A DNA stretch of 64,000 nt from Frateuria aurantia DSM 6220 (GTDB taxonomy: Bacteria > Pseudomonadota > Gammaproteobacteria > Xanthomonadales > Rhodanobacteraceae), in assembly GCF_000242255.2 (NCBI RefSeq), contig NC_017033.1:1488001-1552000 (forward strand). Reading direction: 5' to 3'. The notes under the pieces are model-generated. The model had not been told where the DNA came from, made no database searches, and saw nothing but the letters and a program-made list of their open reading frames with translations. Each line of letters opens with the position of its first letter. Within the stretch, counting starts at the first letter, position 1. Positions 56,651 to 64,000 of the stretch are shown piece by piece. The position numbers and the translations under genes are program-made.

Positions 56651-57262
56651 TCAGTAACCCACGGTAAAGCGCTGGCGCGAATGCGCTGGATGCTCGATTT
56701 CGTCGACCAGAGCGATGGCGTAGTCTTCGTACGAGATGCGACTGCCTTCGGCCGTGCTGAGCAGGCTGTCCTTGCCCAGCCGGAAATGGCCGGTGCGCTC
56801 GCCGGGGAAGAACAGGGCCGAGGGCGACAGGAAGCTCCAGTCCAGTGTCTGCTCCTGCTTCAGGCGGTCAAGAAATGAAGCGCCCTTGCTGGCCTCGTCG
56901 TGATAGGCGGCGGGGAAGTCGGATTGATCGACCAGGCGCTGGCCGGGAGCCACTTCCAGACTGCCGGCGCCACCGACCACCAGATAGCGCGGCACGTCGG
57001 CAGCACGCACGGCCTCGATCAGTTCTTCGGCGGTGACGGTCGCAAATTTCACCGAACTGATCACCACATCATGGCCTTTCAGCAGGGCGACCAGTCCGTC
57101 ACGATCATGCACGTCACCCGCGATGGGGGTCACGCCGGGCAGGGCGAGGATGCGCTCCGGCGAGCGAGCGATAGCGGTCACTGCATGACCACGGTCGGAC
57201 AGTTCCTTGAGGAGGCGCGAGCCGACTTCGCCGGAGGCGCCGATCAATGCGATACGAGACAT
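56651..57262 (-). CDS. NAD(P)H-binding oxidoreductase (NmrA/YwnB-like)
   Basis: A 203-residue Rossmann protein. The dinucleotide motif is IGASGEVGSR (residues 7-16); SPERILALPGVTPIAGDVHD and YLVVGGAGSLEVAPG are typical of the atypical SDR branch that includes YwnB. There is no Tyr-x3-Lys catalytic pair. ATG 57262 has AAGGAG upstream. Divergence from an HxlR regulator suggests an electrophile- or quinone-responsive gene. Confidence 0.85.
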   Translation of the reverse strand: MSRIALIGASGEVGSRLLKELSDRGHAVTAIARSPERILALPGVTPIAGDVHDRDGLVALLKGHDVVISSVKFATVTAEELIEAVRAADVPRYLVVGGAGSLEVAPGQRLVDQSDFPAAYHDEASKGASFLDRLKQEQTLDWSFLSPSALFFPGERTGHFRLGKDSLLSTAEGSRISYEDYAIALVDEIEHPAHSRQRFTVGY

Positions 57263-57362
57263 GGTTTGCTCCTTGGGTGTTGGGTAAAGACCAGGTGCCA
57301 AAAGTAGACTGATTGACCGCGACGTTAGAGAATCCTGCTTCCACGCACAAGAAGTCATCGCC

Positions 57363-57773
57363 ATGGAACCCAGTCACACGACAATGACCGACCCGGCCGA
57401 CGAGACAGGCCCGCCGGCCTTCGATCACCCCTGTCCCATTCGCGATGTGCTGGACCGCATCGGCGATCAGTGGAGTCTGCTGATCCTGGGGGCTCTGGCG
57501 CCACGCACCCTGCGATTCAACGAGCTGAGCCGGGCCATTGGCGATATTTCCCGGCAGATGCTTTCGCGCACGCTCAAACGGCTGGAAGCCGACGGTTTCG
57601 TGCAGCGCACCTTGTATCCCGAAGTGCCGCCGCGGGTGGAATACACGCTTACGGCGCTGGGGCATTCCTTTCTGGTGCCGATGCAGCAACTGGTGTACTG
57701 GGCTGATGCCCATCACGAGGATATCTGCCGTTCGCGGCGTGCGGCGAGGGCATTGGATGCCGGGGACCACTAA
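57363..57773 (+). CDS. HxlR-family transcriptional regulator
   Basis: A 136-residue winged-helix regulator. The motif HPCPIRDVLDRIGDQWSLLIL starts near residue 22, with Cys24 at the place where YodB/QorR-type regulators sense quinones or aldehydes; FNELSRAIGDISRQMLSRTLKRLEADG is the recognition helix region, read around residues 52-78. It probably represses the divergent oxidoreductase gene across the 100-bp gap. Confidence 0.9.
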   Translation: MEPSHTTMTDPADETGPPAFDHPCPIRDVLDRIGDQWSLLILGALAPRTLRFNELSRAIGDISRQMLSRTLKRLEADGFVQRTLYPEVPPRVEYTLTALGHSFLVPMQQLVYWADAHHEDICRSRRAARALDAGDH

Positions 57774-57802
57774 GTGCGAATCCCGCAATGGCGCAGGTAT
57801 GC

Positions 57803-57831
57803 TTGCATTGTTGCAGGCATGTGACTAGAAT
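57803..57831 (+). promoter_or_regulatory. promoter of tRNA-fMet copy 3
   Basis: TTGCAT (57803-57808), 17-bp spacer, TAGAAT (57826-57831). Confidence 0.78.
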
Positions 57832-57843
57832 AGCCGACTCTGA

Positions 57844-57920
<77 letters not shown>

Positions 57921-57929
57921 GTATCAGGT

Positions 57930-57966
57930 AAAAACGGTCGACTGCTTAGCAGTCGGCCGTTTTTTT
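57930..57966 (+). terminator. rho-independent terminator of tRNA-fMet copy 3
   Basis: AAAAACGGTCGACTGC, loop TTA, GCAGTCGGCCGTTTTTTT; one T·G pair, long T tail. Confidence 0.93.
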
Positions 57967-58082
57967 GCGCGCGTAGATAATCGACTGCTCGCTTCTTTCA
58001 GAGATGTTGCCGTACTTCAAGCAAATTATCAGTGGTTATGTCCCGGTGCGATAGGCAGTATAGGTCGCTCAAAGGGGGGGAT

Positions 58083-58640
58083 ATGCGCCAGTTCAATCTG
58101 TTTGAAAGCACCTGGATGACGAGGACTTTTGGAAGGCCTTGCCGACATCCAATCGGTTTTTTCATCTATCTGGAGTTGGTCAGATTCTGGCTGCTGCTGC
58201 CCCTCGTCATATTCGAGCTCATGCTGGGCTATGTATGGCAGCGGTGGCTGGGATCGAGCGGCGCTGAGCCGGTTATCGCCGTGATTTGCGCGATTTATCT
58301 TGCGTTTGTGGGCGAGCGGCTGCGCTGGACCTTTTTCCACTACAACGACAACCGTTCCATATCCCTGTTGTGGTTCCTGCTGATGCAGGTGCCGCTCAGT
58401 GCTCTGATTCTGTTTTCGTTGCAACAGTGGGCGCAGGTGCGCCATTTGCACGTGCCTTCGCTTGGCCTTTCCGATTTTCTGGAATCGGCCGTACTCAACT
58501 GGAATGAGCTTGTCGATGTCGGCTGCTCGCTGCTGTGCGCGAAATTCGGTCGCGAGGGAGAGCGGTTTCGCTATCCCGTTTTCGCCTTGGCCGTAGTCCT
58601 GGAAGGACTTGTGTACTACGCGGTCCATCGCGGCCGCTGA
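58083..58640 (+). CDS. hypothetical membrane protein
   Basis: A 185-residue protein of unknown family. Hydrophobic segments at about 24-50 (IGFFIYLELVRFWLLLPLVIF...) and 60-78, a third at about 92-112 (LLWFLLMQVPLSALILFSL), and a weaker C-terminal one (FALAVVLEGLVYYA) suggest three or four membrane passes. The ATG at 58083 follows an AAAG7 tract that acts as the ribosome binding site. It is isolated between tRNA-fMet copy 3 and the convergent uvrA2 gene; nothing in the context assigns a role. Confidence 0.6.
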   Translation: MRQFNLFESTWMTRTFGRPCRHPIGFFIYLELVRFWLLLPLVIFELMLGYVWQRWLGSSGAEPVIAVICAIYLAFVGERLRWTFFHYNDNRSISLLWFLLMQVPLSALILFSLQQWAQVRHLHVPSLGLSDFLESAVLNWNELVDVGCSLLCAKFGREGERFRYPVFALAVVLEGLVYYAVHRGR

Positions 58641-58747
58641 GCAACAGGCAGGCAAGCAGCCGGGAGGCTGGATCCGGCAGCGTTGCCTGAACGGCGGCGC
58701 AGCGCTGCAGTATCCGTTTTGTGCAGGAGTTTCTTGCGGTCAGTCCG

Positions 58748-61333
58748 TCAGGGGGCGGCGGGTTCCAGCCAAGCCTTGATAAAGGTGGCCGTCTGGCTTT
58801 GCGGGCATGCGGCTACTTCGGCGGGCGTGCCCGAGGCGACGATCTGGCCACCATGGCGGCCAGCGCCGGGGCCCATGTCGATCACCCAGTCGCTTTGCGC
58901 GACCAGTCGCATGTCGTGCTCAGCCACAACCACGGTATGTCCCGCGTCCACCAGTTCCTGAAGATGGCCGCTCAGGCGATCCACGTCCGCAGGGTGCAGG
59001 CCGGTGGTGGGCTCGTCGAGGATATACAAGGTGTGGCCGCGACGCTGTTTCTGCAGTTCGGTGGCCAGCTTGATGCGCTGGGCTTCACCGCCCGAAAGCT
59101 CGGTGGCCGGCTGCCCCAGCCGCAGATAGTCCAGTCCGCTTTTCAGCAGGGTGGCGAGGCTGGCGGCGGGGCTGGGCTGATCGGCCAGAAAGGCATGAGC
59201 CTGCGCCACATTCATGGCCAGCACCTCGGCGATGGTCTTGTCCCGGTAGCGGACCTCCAGCACTTCGGGTCGATAGCGGGTGCCATGGCAGGCGGGGCAG
59301 GGAGCATGAACGCTGGGCAGGAACAGCAGCTCCACCATCACCGAGCCATTGCCCTCGCATGCCGGGCAGCGCCCTTTGGCCAGATTGAAGGAAAACCAGC
59401 CGGCATCGTAGCCTCGCTGGCGTGCCGTGTCGGTCTGGGCAAACAGCTTGCGGATCTGGTCGAACAGGCCGGTATAGGTGGCCAGATTGGATCGCGGGGT
59501 ACGGCCGATGGGGCGCTGATCGATCACGACCAGCCGCTTGACCGGCTCAAGTCCGGCCGAGACATACCCCTGCGGTCGTCCGCGATCAGCTTCGGTCAGA
59601 CGATCAGCGCCAGCTTCGTCGGCATCCTGCGCAGGGGATTGGCCCAGGGCCTGTGCCACGACGCTTGCCAGGACATGGCTGACCAGTGATGACTTGCCCG
59701 AGCCGGATACGCCGGTGACGGCAGTGAATACCCCCAGTGGCAGATCCAGCTTCAGATCGGCGAGATTGTTCCATTGGATGCTGTGCAATGTCAGCCATCC
59801 GCTCGCCTGACGACGCGGGCCTGCGGAATGGTGTTTTGATGCAAACAGATAGGGACGGGTTCGCGAATCAGCCACCTCGCGCAGTCCGTCCAGCGGCCCC
59901 GAATACAGAATGCGCCCTCCGGCCTCGCCGGCCTGCGGTCCGACATCGATCACCCATTCGGCCTGGCGCACGATATCCAGATTGTGTTCGACCAGAAACA
60001 GCGAATTGCCGGCGGCCTGCAAGCCTCGAAGGGCACGCAGCAAGGCCTGGGTATCCTTGGGGTGCAGGCCCGACGAGGGTTCGTCCAGCACGTAGACCAC
60101 GCCGAACAGGTTGGAGCGGATCTGGGTGCCCAGTCGCAGTCGCTGGTATTCGCCGGGCGACAAGGTTTGCACGCCGCGATCCATCTGCAGATAGCCCAGC
60201 CCGAGATCGATCAGCACGTCGATGCGCTCCACCATATCGGCGGCTATCTGTCCTGCGGCGATGGCGCTGGCATGCTGGCTGCCGGTCTCGGTGGTGGCCA
60301 GCTTTGCACGAATGTCCTCCAGTGGCAGGGCGGTCAGCTCGGCGATGTTCAGGCCCTGGAAACGTACGGCGAGCGCGGCGGCATGGAGGCGTTGGCCGTG
60401 GCATTCGGGGCAGTCGGAGACCACCATGAAGGACTCGGCCCGCTGGCGCATTTTCGCGCTCTGCGAATGGGCAAAAGTATGCTGCACATAATGGCGCGCG
60501 CCATTGAAGGTGCCCTGATAGGCGGGTTCGATGCCTTGGGCGATGGCCTGGCGGATCTGGGTATGACTGAGGCCGGGATAGACCGGATGCTGCGGCGTCT
60601 CGTCGGTATACAGGATCCAGTCGCGGGTGGCGCGTGGCAGGTTCTGCCAGGGGCAGTCGACGTCCACTCCGCGGGTGATCAGGATATCGCGGAAGTTCTG
60701 GCCCTGCCAGGCAGTGGGCCAGGCGGCGATGGCCCGTTCACGGATGCTCAGGGTCGGATCCGGCACCATCGAGGTCTCGGTGGCGGCATGGACCCGACCC
60801 AGTCCGTGACAGGTGGGGCAGGCGCCCATCGGCGTATTGGCTGAAAACGCCTCGGCCTCCAGCCGGGGAGCGCCCGGCGGGTAGTCACCGGCGCGGGAAT
60901 ACAGCATCCGCAGCAGATTCGACAGCGTGGTCAGGCTGCCGACGGACGAACGCCCGGAGCTGCCACCACGCTGCTGCTGCAAGGCCACGGCCGGCGGCAG
61001 GCCATCCACCGTATCGACCTTGGGTACCGGCATCTGCTGGAACAGCCGACGTGCGTAGGGCGAGACGGACTCCAGATAGCGCCGCTGTGCCTCGGCATAC
61101 AAGGTACCGAAGGCCAGCGAGGATTTGCCCGAGCCCGAGACCCCGGTGAATACCACCATCCGGTCGCGAGGCACATCGACATCGATATGCTTCAGATTGT
61201 GTTCGCTGGCACCACGGACCCGGACAAAGCCATGCTTATCGCCTGCCTGCCCAGGTGCCATGGAAGGTTGCGTATCTGCTACAGGTAGTGCAGGGGGCCT
61301 CATGTCGGTGGGACTGGTGTCGTGATGGGTCAT
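58748..61333 (-). CDS. UvrA2-like excinuclease ATPase (class II UvrA)
   Basis: An 861-residue ABC ATPase, about 80 residues shorter than housekeeping UvrA, which suggests loss of the UvrB-interacting region as in UvrA2/DrrC-type proteins. Two nucleotide sites are visible: GVSGSGKSS at 64-72 and again near 544, with signatures [12 protein letters not shown] (a divergent first signature) and [12 protein letters not shown]. Zinc modules are CPTCHG/CPECHG and CPACEG/CPACHG. UvrA2 proteins are linked to tolerance of DNA-binding drugs and lesions. It starts 3 bp after the DUF2075 gene's stop. Confidence 0.88.
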   Translation of the reverse strand: MTHHDTSPTDMRPPALPVADTQPSMAPGQAGDKHGFVRVRGASEHNLKHIDVDVPRDRMVVFTGVSGSGKSSLAFGTLYAEAQRRYLESVSPYARRLFQQMPVPKVDTVDGLPPAVALQQQRGGSSGRSSVGSLTTLSNLLRMLYSRAGDYPPGAPRLEAEAFSANTPMGACPTCHGLGRVHAATETSMVPDPTLSIRERAIAAWPTAWQGQNFRDILITRGVDVDCPWQNLPRATRDWILYTDETPQHPVYPGLSHTQIRQAIAQGIEPAYQGTFNGARHYVQHTFAHSQSAKMRQRAESFMVVSDCPECHGQRLHAAALAVRFQGLNIAELTALPLEDIRAKLATTETGSQHASAIAAGQIAADMVERIDVLIDLGLGYLQMDRGVQTLSPGEYQRLRLGTQIRSNLFGVVYVLDEPSSGLHPKDTQALLRALRGLQAAGNSLFLVEHNLDIVRQAEWVIDVGPQAGEAGGRILYSGPLDGLREVADSRTRPYLFASKHHSAGPRRQASGWLTLHSIQWNNLADLKLDLPLGVFTAVTGVSGSGKSSLVSHVLASVVAQALGQSPAQDADEAGADRLTEADRGRPQGYVSAGLEPVKRLVVIDQRPIGRTPRSNLATYTGLFDQIRKLFAQTDTARQRGYDAGWFSFNLAKGRCPACEGNGSVMVELLFLPSVHAPCPACHGTRYRPEVLEVRYRDKTIAEVLAMNVAQAHAFLADQPSPAASLATLLKSGLDYLRLGQPATELSGGEAQRIKLATELQKQRRGHTLYILDEPTTGLHPADVDRLSGHLQELVDAGHTVVVAEHDMRLVAQSDWVIDMGPGAGRHGGQIVASGTPAEVAACPQSQTATFIKAWLEPAAP

Positions 61334-61336
61334 GGT

Positions 61337-62575
61337 TCAGGCCGCTCCTTGATCGCGGAGCCGGCCCAGTTGCCGGCGCAGTGCGGGATCACTCGCATAC
61401 AGATACAGCCCGCGGGTGGGTCGTGTCATCAGCACGTTGATGGCATTGAGCATGATCGCCTGGCGAATCTCTTCGGGATCGTCCAGGCCTTGCTGGCCGG
61501 CAAAGGCGGCCCTGTCTTCGTAACGCCCGGTGTCGATGCGGATGCGTTGCGAGGCTTCGTCCCAGCCCACCGAGGGGCCGAGGATCACCCCGGCGTAGTT
61601 CAGGTCGAAGCCCTGCACGGTATATACCGAGCCGACCTCTTCGATGGTATCGGGGCGTTCGGCCCAGGCCAGCGGTTCCTGCGGCAGCGATCGGTCCCAG
61701 CGCAGGTGGAAGCGGCCTTCGGTGATGAAGTGGTCCTTGCCATCCAGTGTGTAAGGATAGTCATAGGTTGCCAGCATCCGGCTCATGCCTGCGGTGCGAT
61801 CATGGGCGCAGATGGCCTCGTACATCGATTGTGCGTCGTCGAAAATCCGAAAATCGAAGGATTGCTCGGCTGGCAGCGGCAGCAGCCGGCCGGCCCGGAA
61901 TCCATGTATCCATTGACTGACATCGGCTTCGGCATGCATGCGGAATTGCTCGGTCAGCTGCACGTGTTTCACGACATGGCCGTGCAGCAGATCTTGCAGG
62001 CGCTGTCGGTTCCAGTAGCTCTTGAACTTCAGGACCTGGTGCGGATCGAAGACCAGTACCACCACCTTGGCCAGGGCCAGGATCTCCTGCAGGTGGTTGT
62101 CCTGCTCAAAATGGTTGTAGCGATCAGAGCGGCTCAGCAGTAGATGGGCCTCGTCGACAAAGACGACATCGGCCGTGGTTCCCGACTTGTGGCATTGATT
62201 GACAAAGCTGGTCGGCCGCTGGTAATCCCCTTTGCGTACCGCCGGCAGCGTTCCGGCTACCCGTTTGTAGAACTTGATCATCTCCGGATGATTGACCAGC
62301 ATCAGGTTGCGACTGCCTGCCAGTGGATCATGTCCTTGCCGGTCACGCGCCAGTTGCTGGATGCGTTCAAAAGCGGCATTCACCACCACACTCTTGCCAG
62401 TGCCTGCATCGCCTTCGATGACCAAAGCGGCCGGGGAGGCGGCATGATGGGTACGGGCAAAGTCCACGATGTGATCGACCAGTGCCTGCTGGGCCTTGGT
62501 CAGTGCAGGACGGGACGGAGACGTGGGCGGAACGTCGGCCAGCGGCAAGGAAGTTGCGGGTTTTGAAGTGGTCAT
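61337..62575 (-). CDS. DUF2075 P-loop helicase-like protein
   Basis: A 412-residue SF1-like P-loop protein of the DUF2075 (Schlafen-type helicase core) family. Walker A GDAGTGKS is at residues 55-62, Walker B VVFVDEAHLLL near 140, LTEQFRMH near 215 (a motif IV-like arginine), YTVQGFDLNYAGVILGP near 320 and NVLMTRPTRGLYLYASD near 385. Nucleic-acid binding or unwinding is inferred. It is the first gene of a pair with uvrA2 and diverges from a nuclease-like gene. Confidence 0.85.
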   Translation of the reverse strand: MTTSKPATSLPLADVPPTSPSRPALTKAQQALVDHIVDFARTHHAASPAALVIEGDAGTGKSVVVNAAFERIQQLARDRQGHDPLAGSRNLMLVNHPEMIKFYKRVAGTLPAVRKGDYQRPTSFVNQCHKSGTTADVVFVDEAHLLLSRSDRYNHFEQDNHLQEILALAKVVVLVFDPHQVLKFKSYWNRQRLQDLLHGHVVKHVQLTEQFRMHAEADVSQWIHGFRAGRLLPLPAEQSFDFRIFDDAQSMYEAICAHDRTAGMSRMLATYDYPYTLDGKDHFITEGRFHLRWDRSLPQEPLAWAERPDTIEEVGSVYTVQGFDLNYAGVILGPSVGWDEASQRIRIDTGRYEDRAAFAGQQGLDDPEEIRQAIMLNAINVLMTRPTRGLYLYASDPALRRQLGRLRDQGAA

Positions 62576-62869
62576 GTCCAGAGCAAATCAGTGTCGGGGA
62601 TAAGTCGGAGCGGGCCGCATGCCGGCCATGCCAACACTTGGTCGTGTCGGATTGGCAGTTCTGACGGCCCTGGTGCAATGCCCCGGCTGCAGCGATCATA
62701 CGCCTGGCCGACAAGGAGTCTGAAGGCAGGACAGCTGCCCGGCGTGGGTTCGCCCTTCATGTGGTCGGTGGGCACATGCAGGAGATCTTCGCAGGGGATG
62801 GCTGGCATCACGAGCCGGGGACGCTGCTACACTTGTCACGGTCGGCATTATCTGAAGGTTCTTGCAAGC
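62576..62869. other. 294-bp divergent intergenic region
   Basis: Lies between the DUF2075 and nuclease-like genes. No gene, IS end or convincing terminator is seen; promoters for both directions should be here, but no clear -35/-10 pair was found. Confidence 0.4.
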
Positions 62870-64000
62870 ATGAGCGACCCCATCCTGGATCTGGTCCGGC
62901 GTTGGCGTGAGGATCCTGGCGCGACATATCAGAGCTGGTTCCTGTGGGAGGAGCGGCTGAAGAATTTCCGGTCCATTCGTCGCGGTCTGCAGCAAGTCGT
63001 TGCCGAAATCCAGGAAGATCGCTTCGGTATTGCTTATCGTGGATCATCGCTCGAGACTGTGGTTCACTCGATCGCCGAGCAACGGCAGATCTTCAAGGGA
63101 GCCGATCATGCGTTCCTGTGGAAGCCCAAGCTGCGCATTCCTGATATCTACGAGCACTCTCTGAATCAGAAAGCGTTTGGCCGTCTGCTGGATACCTGCT
63201 TGTGCAGCCATGCCGAAGATGCTCTGGTTTCGGCCATCCATGCCATTGACGCGCAACAGATCAAGGGGCTGGGTCCGGCGGTGGCGAATCTGCTGTATTT
63301 CCTGCACCCGACCCTGATCCCGCCGTTCAATACGGCCATCGTCAAGGGCTACAACGCGTTGACCGGTTCGCGAGTCAAGCTGGGGCGCTGGCAGGAGTAT
63401 CTTGCGATGCGCAAGGGCATTCTGGACTTGAATGAGCGCTGCCGTTCCTGGTTGTCCAATGATCTGGGTGCCATCGGCGGTCTGTTGTTCGATGTGGGCA
63501 GTGGGCGCTATCCGGCTCCGCCATTGGGTGACGATATCGCGGCCCGGGAGGCTTGGGCGCGTGATCTGCATGCCGTGCGCCAGCAGAGTGCGGCAGAGGT
63601 CCGGCGCTTGCAAGCCGAACGCGAAAACGACCATACCCATACCCAGATCCAGGGTTGGCTGCGTGATCTGGGGCTGGCTCTGGGCCATGAGGTATGGATA
63701 GCCGCCAATGATCGCGGCCGCTCGTGGGCGGGCGGCCGTCTGGGCGATGGTTGTCTCTCCGAGCTGCCGGGCTTCCCCTTGGGAACGCCCGGTGCGGCCG
63801 CGGTACGCCTGATTGACGTGTTGTGGCTCAATCGTGACGGTTGCAGCATCGTCGCGGCTTTCGAAGTGGAACACTCCACCTCGATCTATTCCGGCATTGT
63901 GCGCATGCTCGATCTGGCCCTGGGGCGCGAAGCGCATGCACTGGAGGGCCTGTTTCTGGTGGCTCCCGACAAGCGCGAAGCGGATGTACGCGATCAATTG
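62870..64000 (+). CDS. PD-(D/E)XK-like restriction endonuclease (3' end outside window)
   Basis: At least 377 residues, open at the right edge. The N-terminal 215 residues are helical and contain QIKGLGPAVANLLYFLHP (about 124-141), a helix-hairpin-helix-like DNA-binding motif. After a coiled-coil-like stretch (about 235-260, rich in Arg/Glu/Gln) the C-terminal part has LIDVLWL (Asp near 314) and AAFEVEHSTSIYSGIVRM (Glu-x-Glu near 331), which fits the catalytic strand pair of a PD-(D/E)XK nuclease with a Glu in place of Lys. ATG 62870 is the first in frame. Function as a restriction or repair nuclease is inferred. Confidence 0.65.
   Translation, partial: MSDPILDLVRRWREDPGATYQSWFLWEERLKNFRSIRRGLQQVVAEIQEDRFGIAYRGSSLETVVHSIAEQRQIFKGADHAFLWKPKLRIPDIYEHSLNQKAFGRLLDTCLCSHAEDALVSAIHAIDAQQIKGLGPAVANLLYFLHPTLIPPFNTAIVKGYNALTGSRVKLGRWQEYLAMRKGILDLNERCRSWLSNDLGAIGGLLFDVGSGRYPAPPLGDDIAAREAWARDLHAVRQQSAAEVRRLQAERENDHTHTQIQGWLRDLGLALGHEVWIAANDRGRSWAGGRLGDGCLSELPGFPLGTPGAAAVRLIDVLWLNRDGCSIVAAFEVEHSTSIYSGIVRMLDLALGREAHALEGLFLVAPDKREADVRDQL

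Noticed and set aside
62576..62811. Small minus-strand protein of 79 residues upstream of the DUF2075 gene
   Set aside because: No ribosome binding site, no recognisable family and no clear codon preference.

Overview
The window is a high-GC (mid-60s percent by eye) gammaproteobacterial chromosome segment. Gene content and order point to the Xanthomonadales, most likely the Rhodanobacteraceae (Frateuria/Dyella/Rhodanobacter type). The grounds are a heptosyltransferase–Kdo kinase pair, dnaX-ybaB-recR next to the SRP RNA, yceD-rpmF-fabH-fabD-fabG-acpP-fabF-pabB-pabC-mltG-tmk-holB leading to pilZ, and a 14-gene nuoA-N operon ended by an initiator tRNA. The family assignment is inference; no 16S rRNA is present.

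Layout. 1-4719 (minus): a DUF885 protein cut by the window edge, a DadA-like oxidoreductase, proline iminopeptidase and a GT9 heptosyltransferase. 4772-9866 (plus): Kdo kinase, an MBL-fold hydrolase, tRNA-Ser(GGA), the 4.5S SRP RNA, dnaX, ybaB, recR and a HIT protein. 10025-14581 (minus): a Slp-type lipoprotein with a Gly/Trp tail, then a coupled moxR–DUF58–transglutaminase operon. 14610-29757 (plus): a GT39-like protein, the fatty-acid/p-aminobenzoate/DNA-polymerase cluster, a membrane glycosyltransferase-like protein plus a PIG-L deacetylase lying between holB and pilZ, and pilZ. 30019-44655 (plus): complete nuoA-N (respiratory complex I).

44709-57920 carries three identical initiator tRNA-fMet genes, each a separate unit with its own consensus promoter and terminator. 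Between copies 1 and 2 lies a visibly AT-richer accessory segment (about 44.86-51.25 kb). It holds a 5'-truncated IS5-type transposase; a minus-strand two-gene operon made of a ribbon-helix-helix-like regulator and a 1103-residue ImmA/IrrE peptidase–UvrD helicase–Cys-cluster fusion; and a divergent TauD-like Fe(II)/2-oxoglutarate oxygenase. A 9-bp direct repeat with 11-bp spacing sits in the shared promoter region. This is the best candidate for an undescribed system: a regulated, probably defensive or stress-responsive module. After it come dnaQ-like exonuclease, phosphoketolase and acetate kinase genes, then an NAD(P)H-binding protein/HxlR regulator pair between tRNA copies 2 and 3.

58083-64000: a small membrane protein, a class-II UvrA (UvrA2), a DUF2075 P-loop helicase-like gene directly upstream of it, and a divergent PD-(D/E)XK-like nuclease gene that runs off the window end. 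All functions are inferred by reading the translated sequences; no database search was run.
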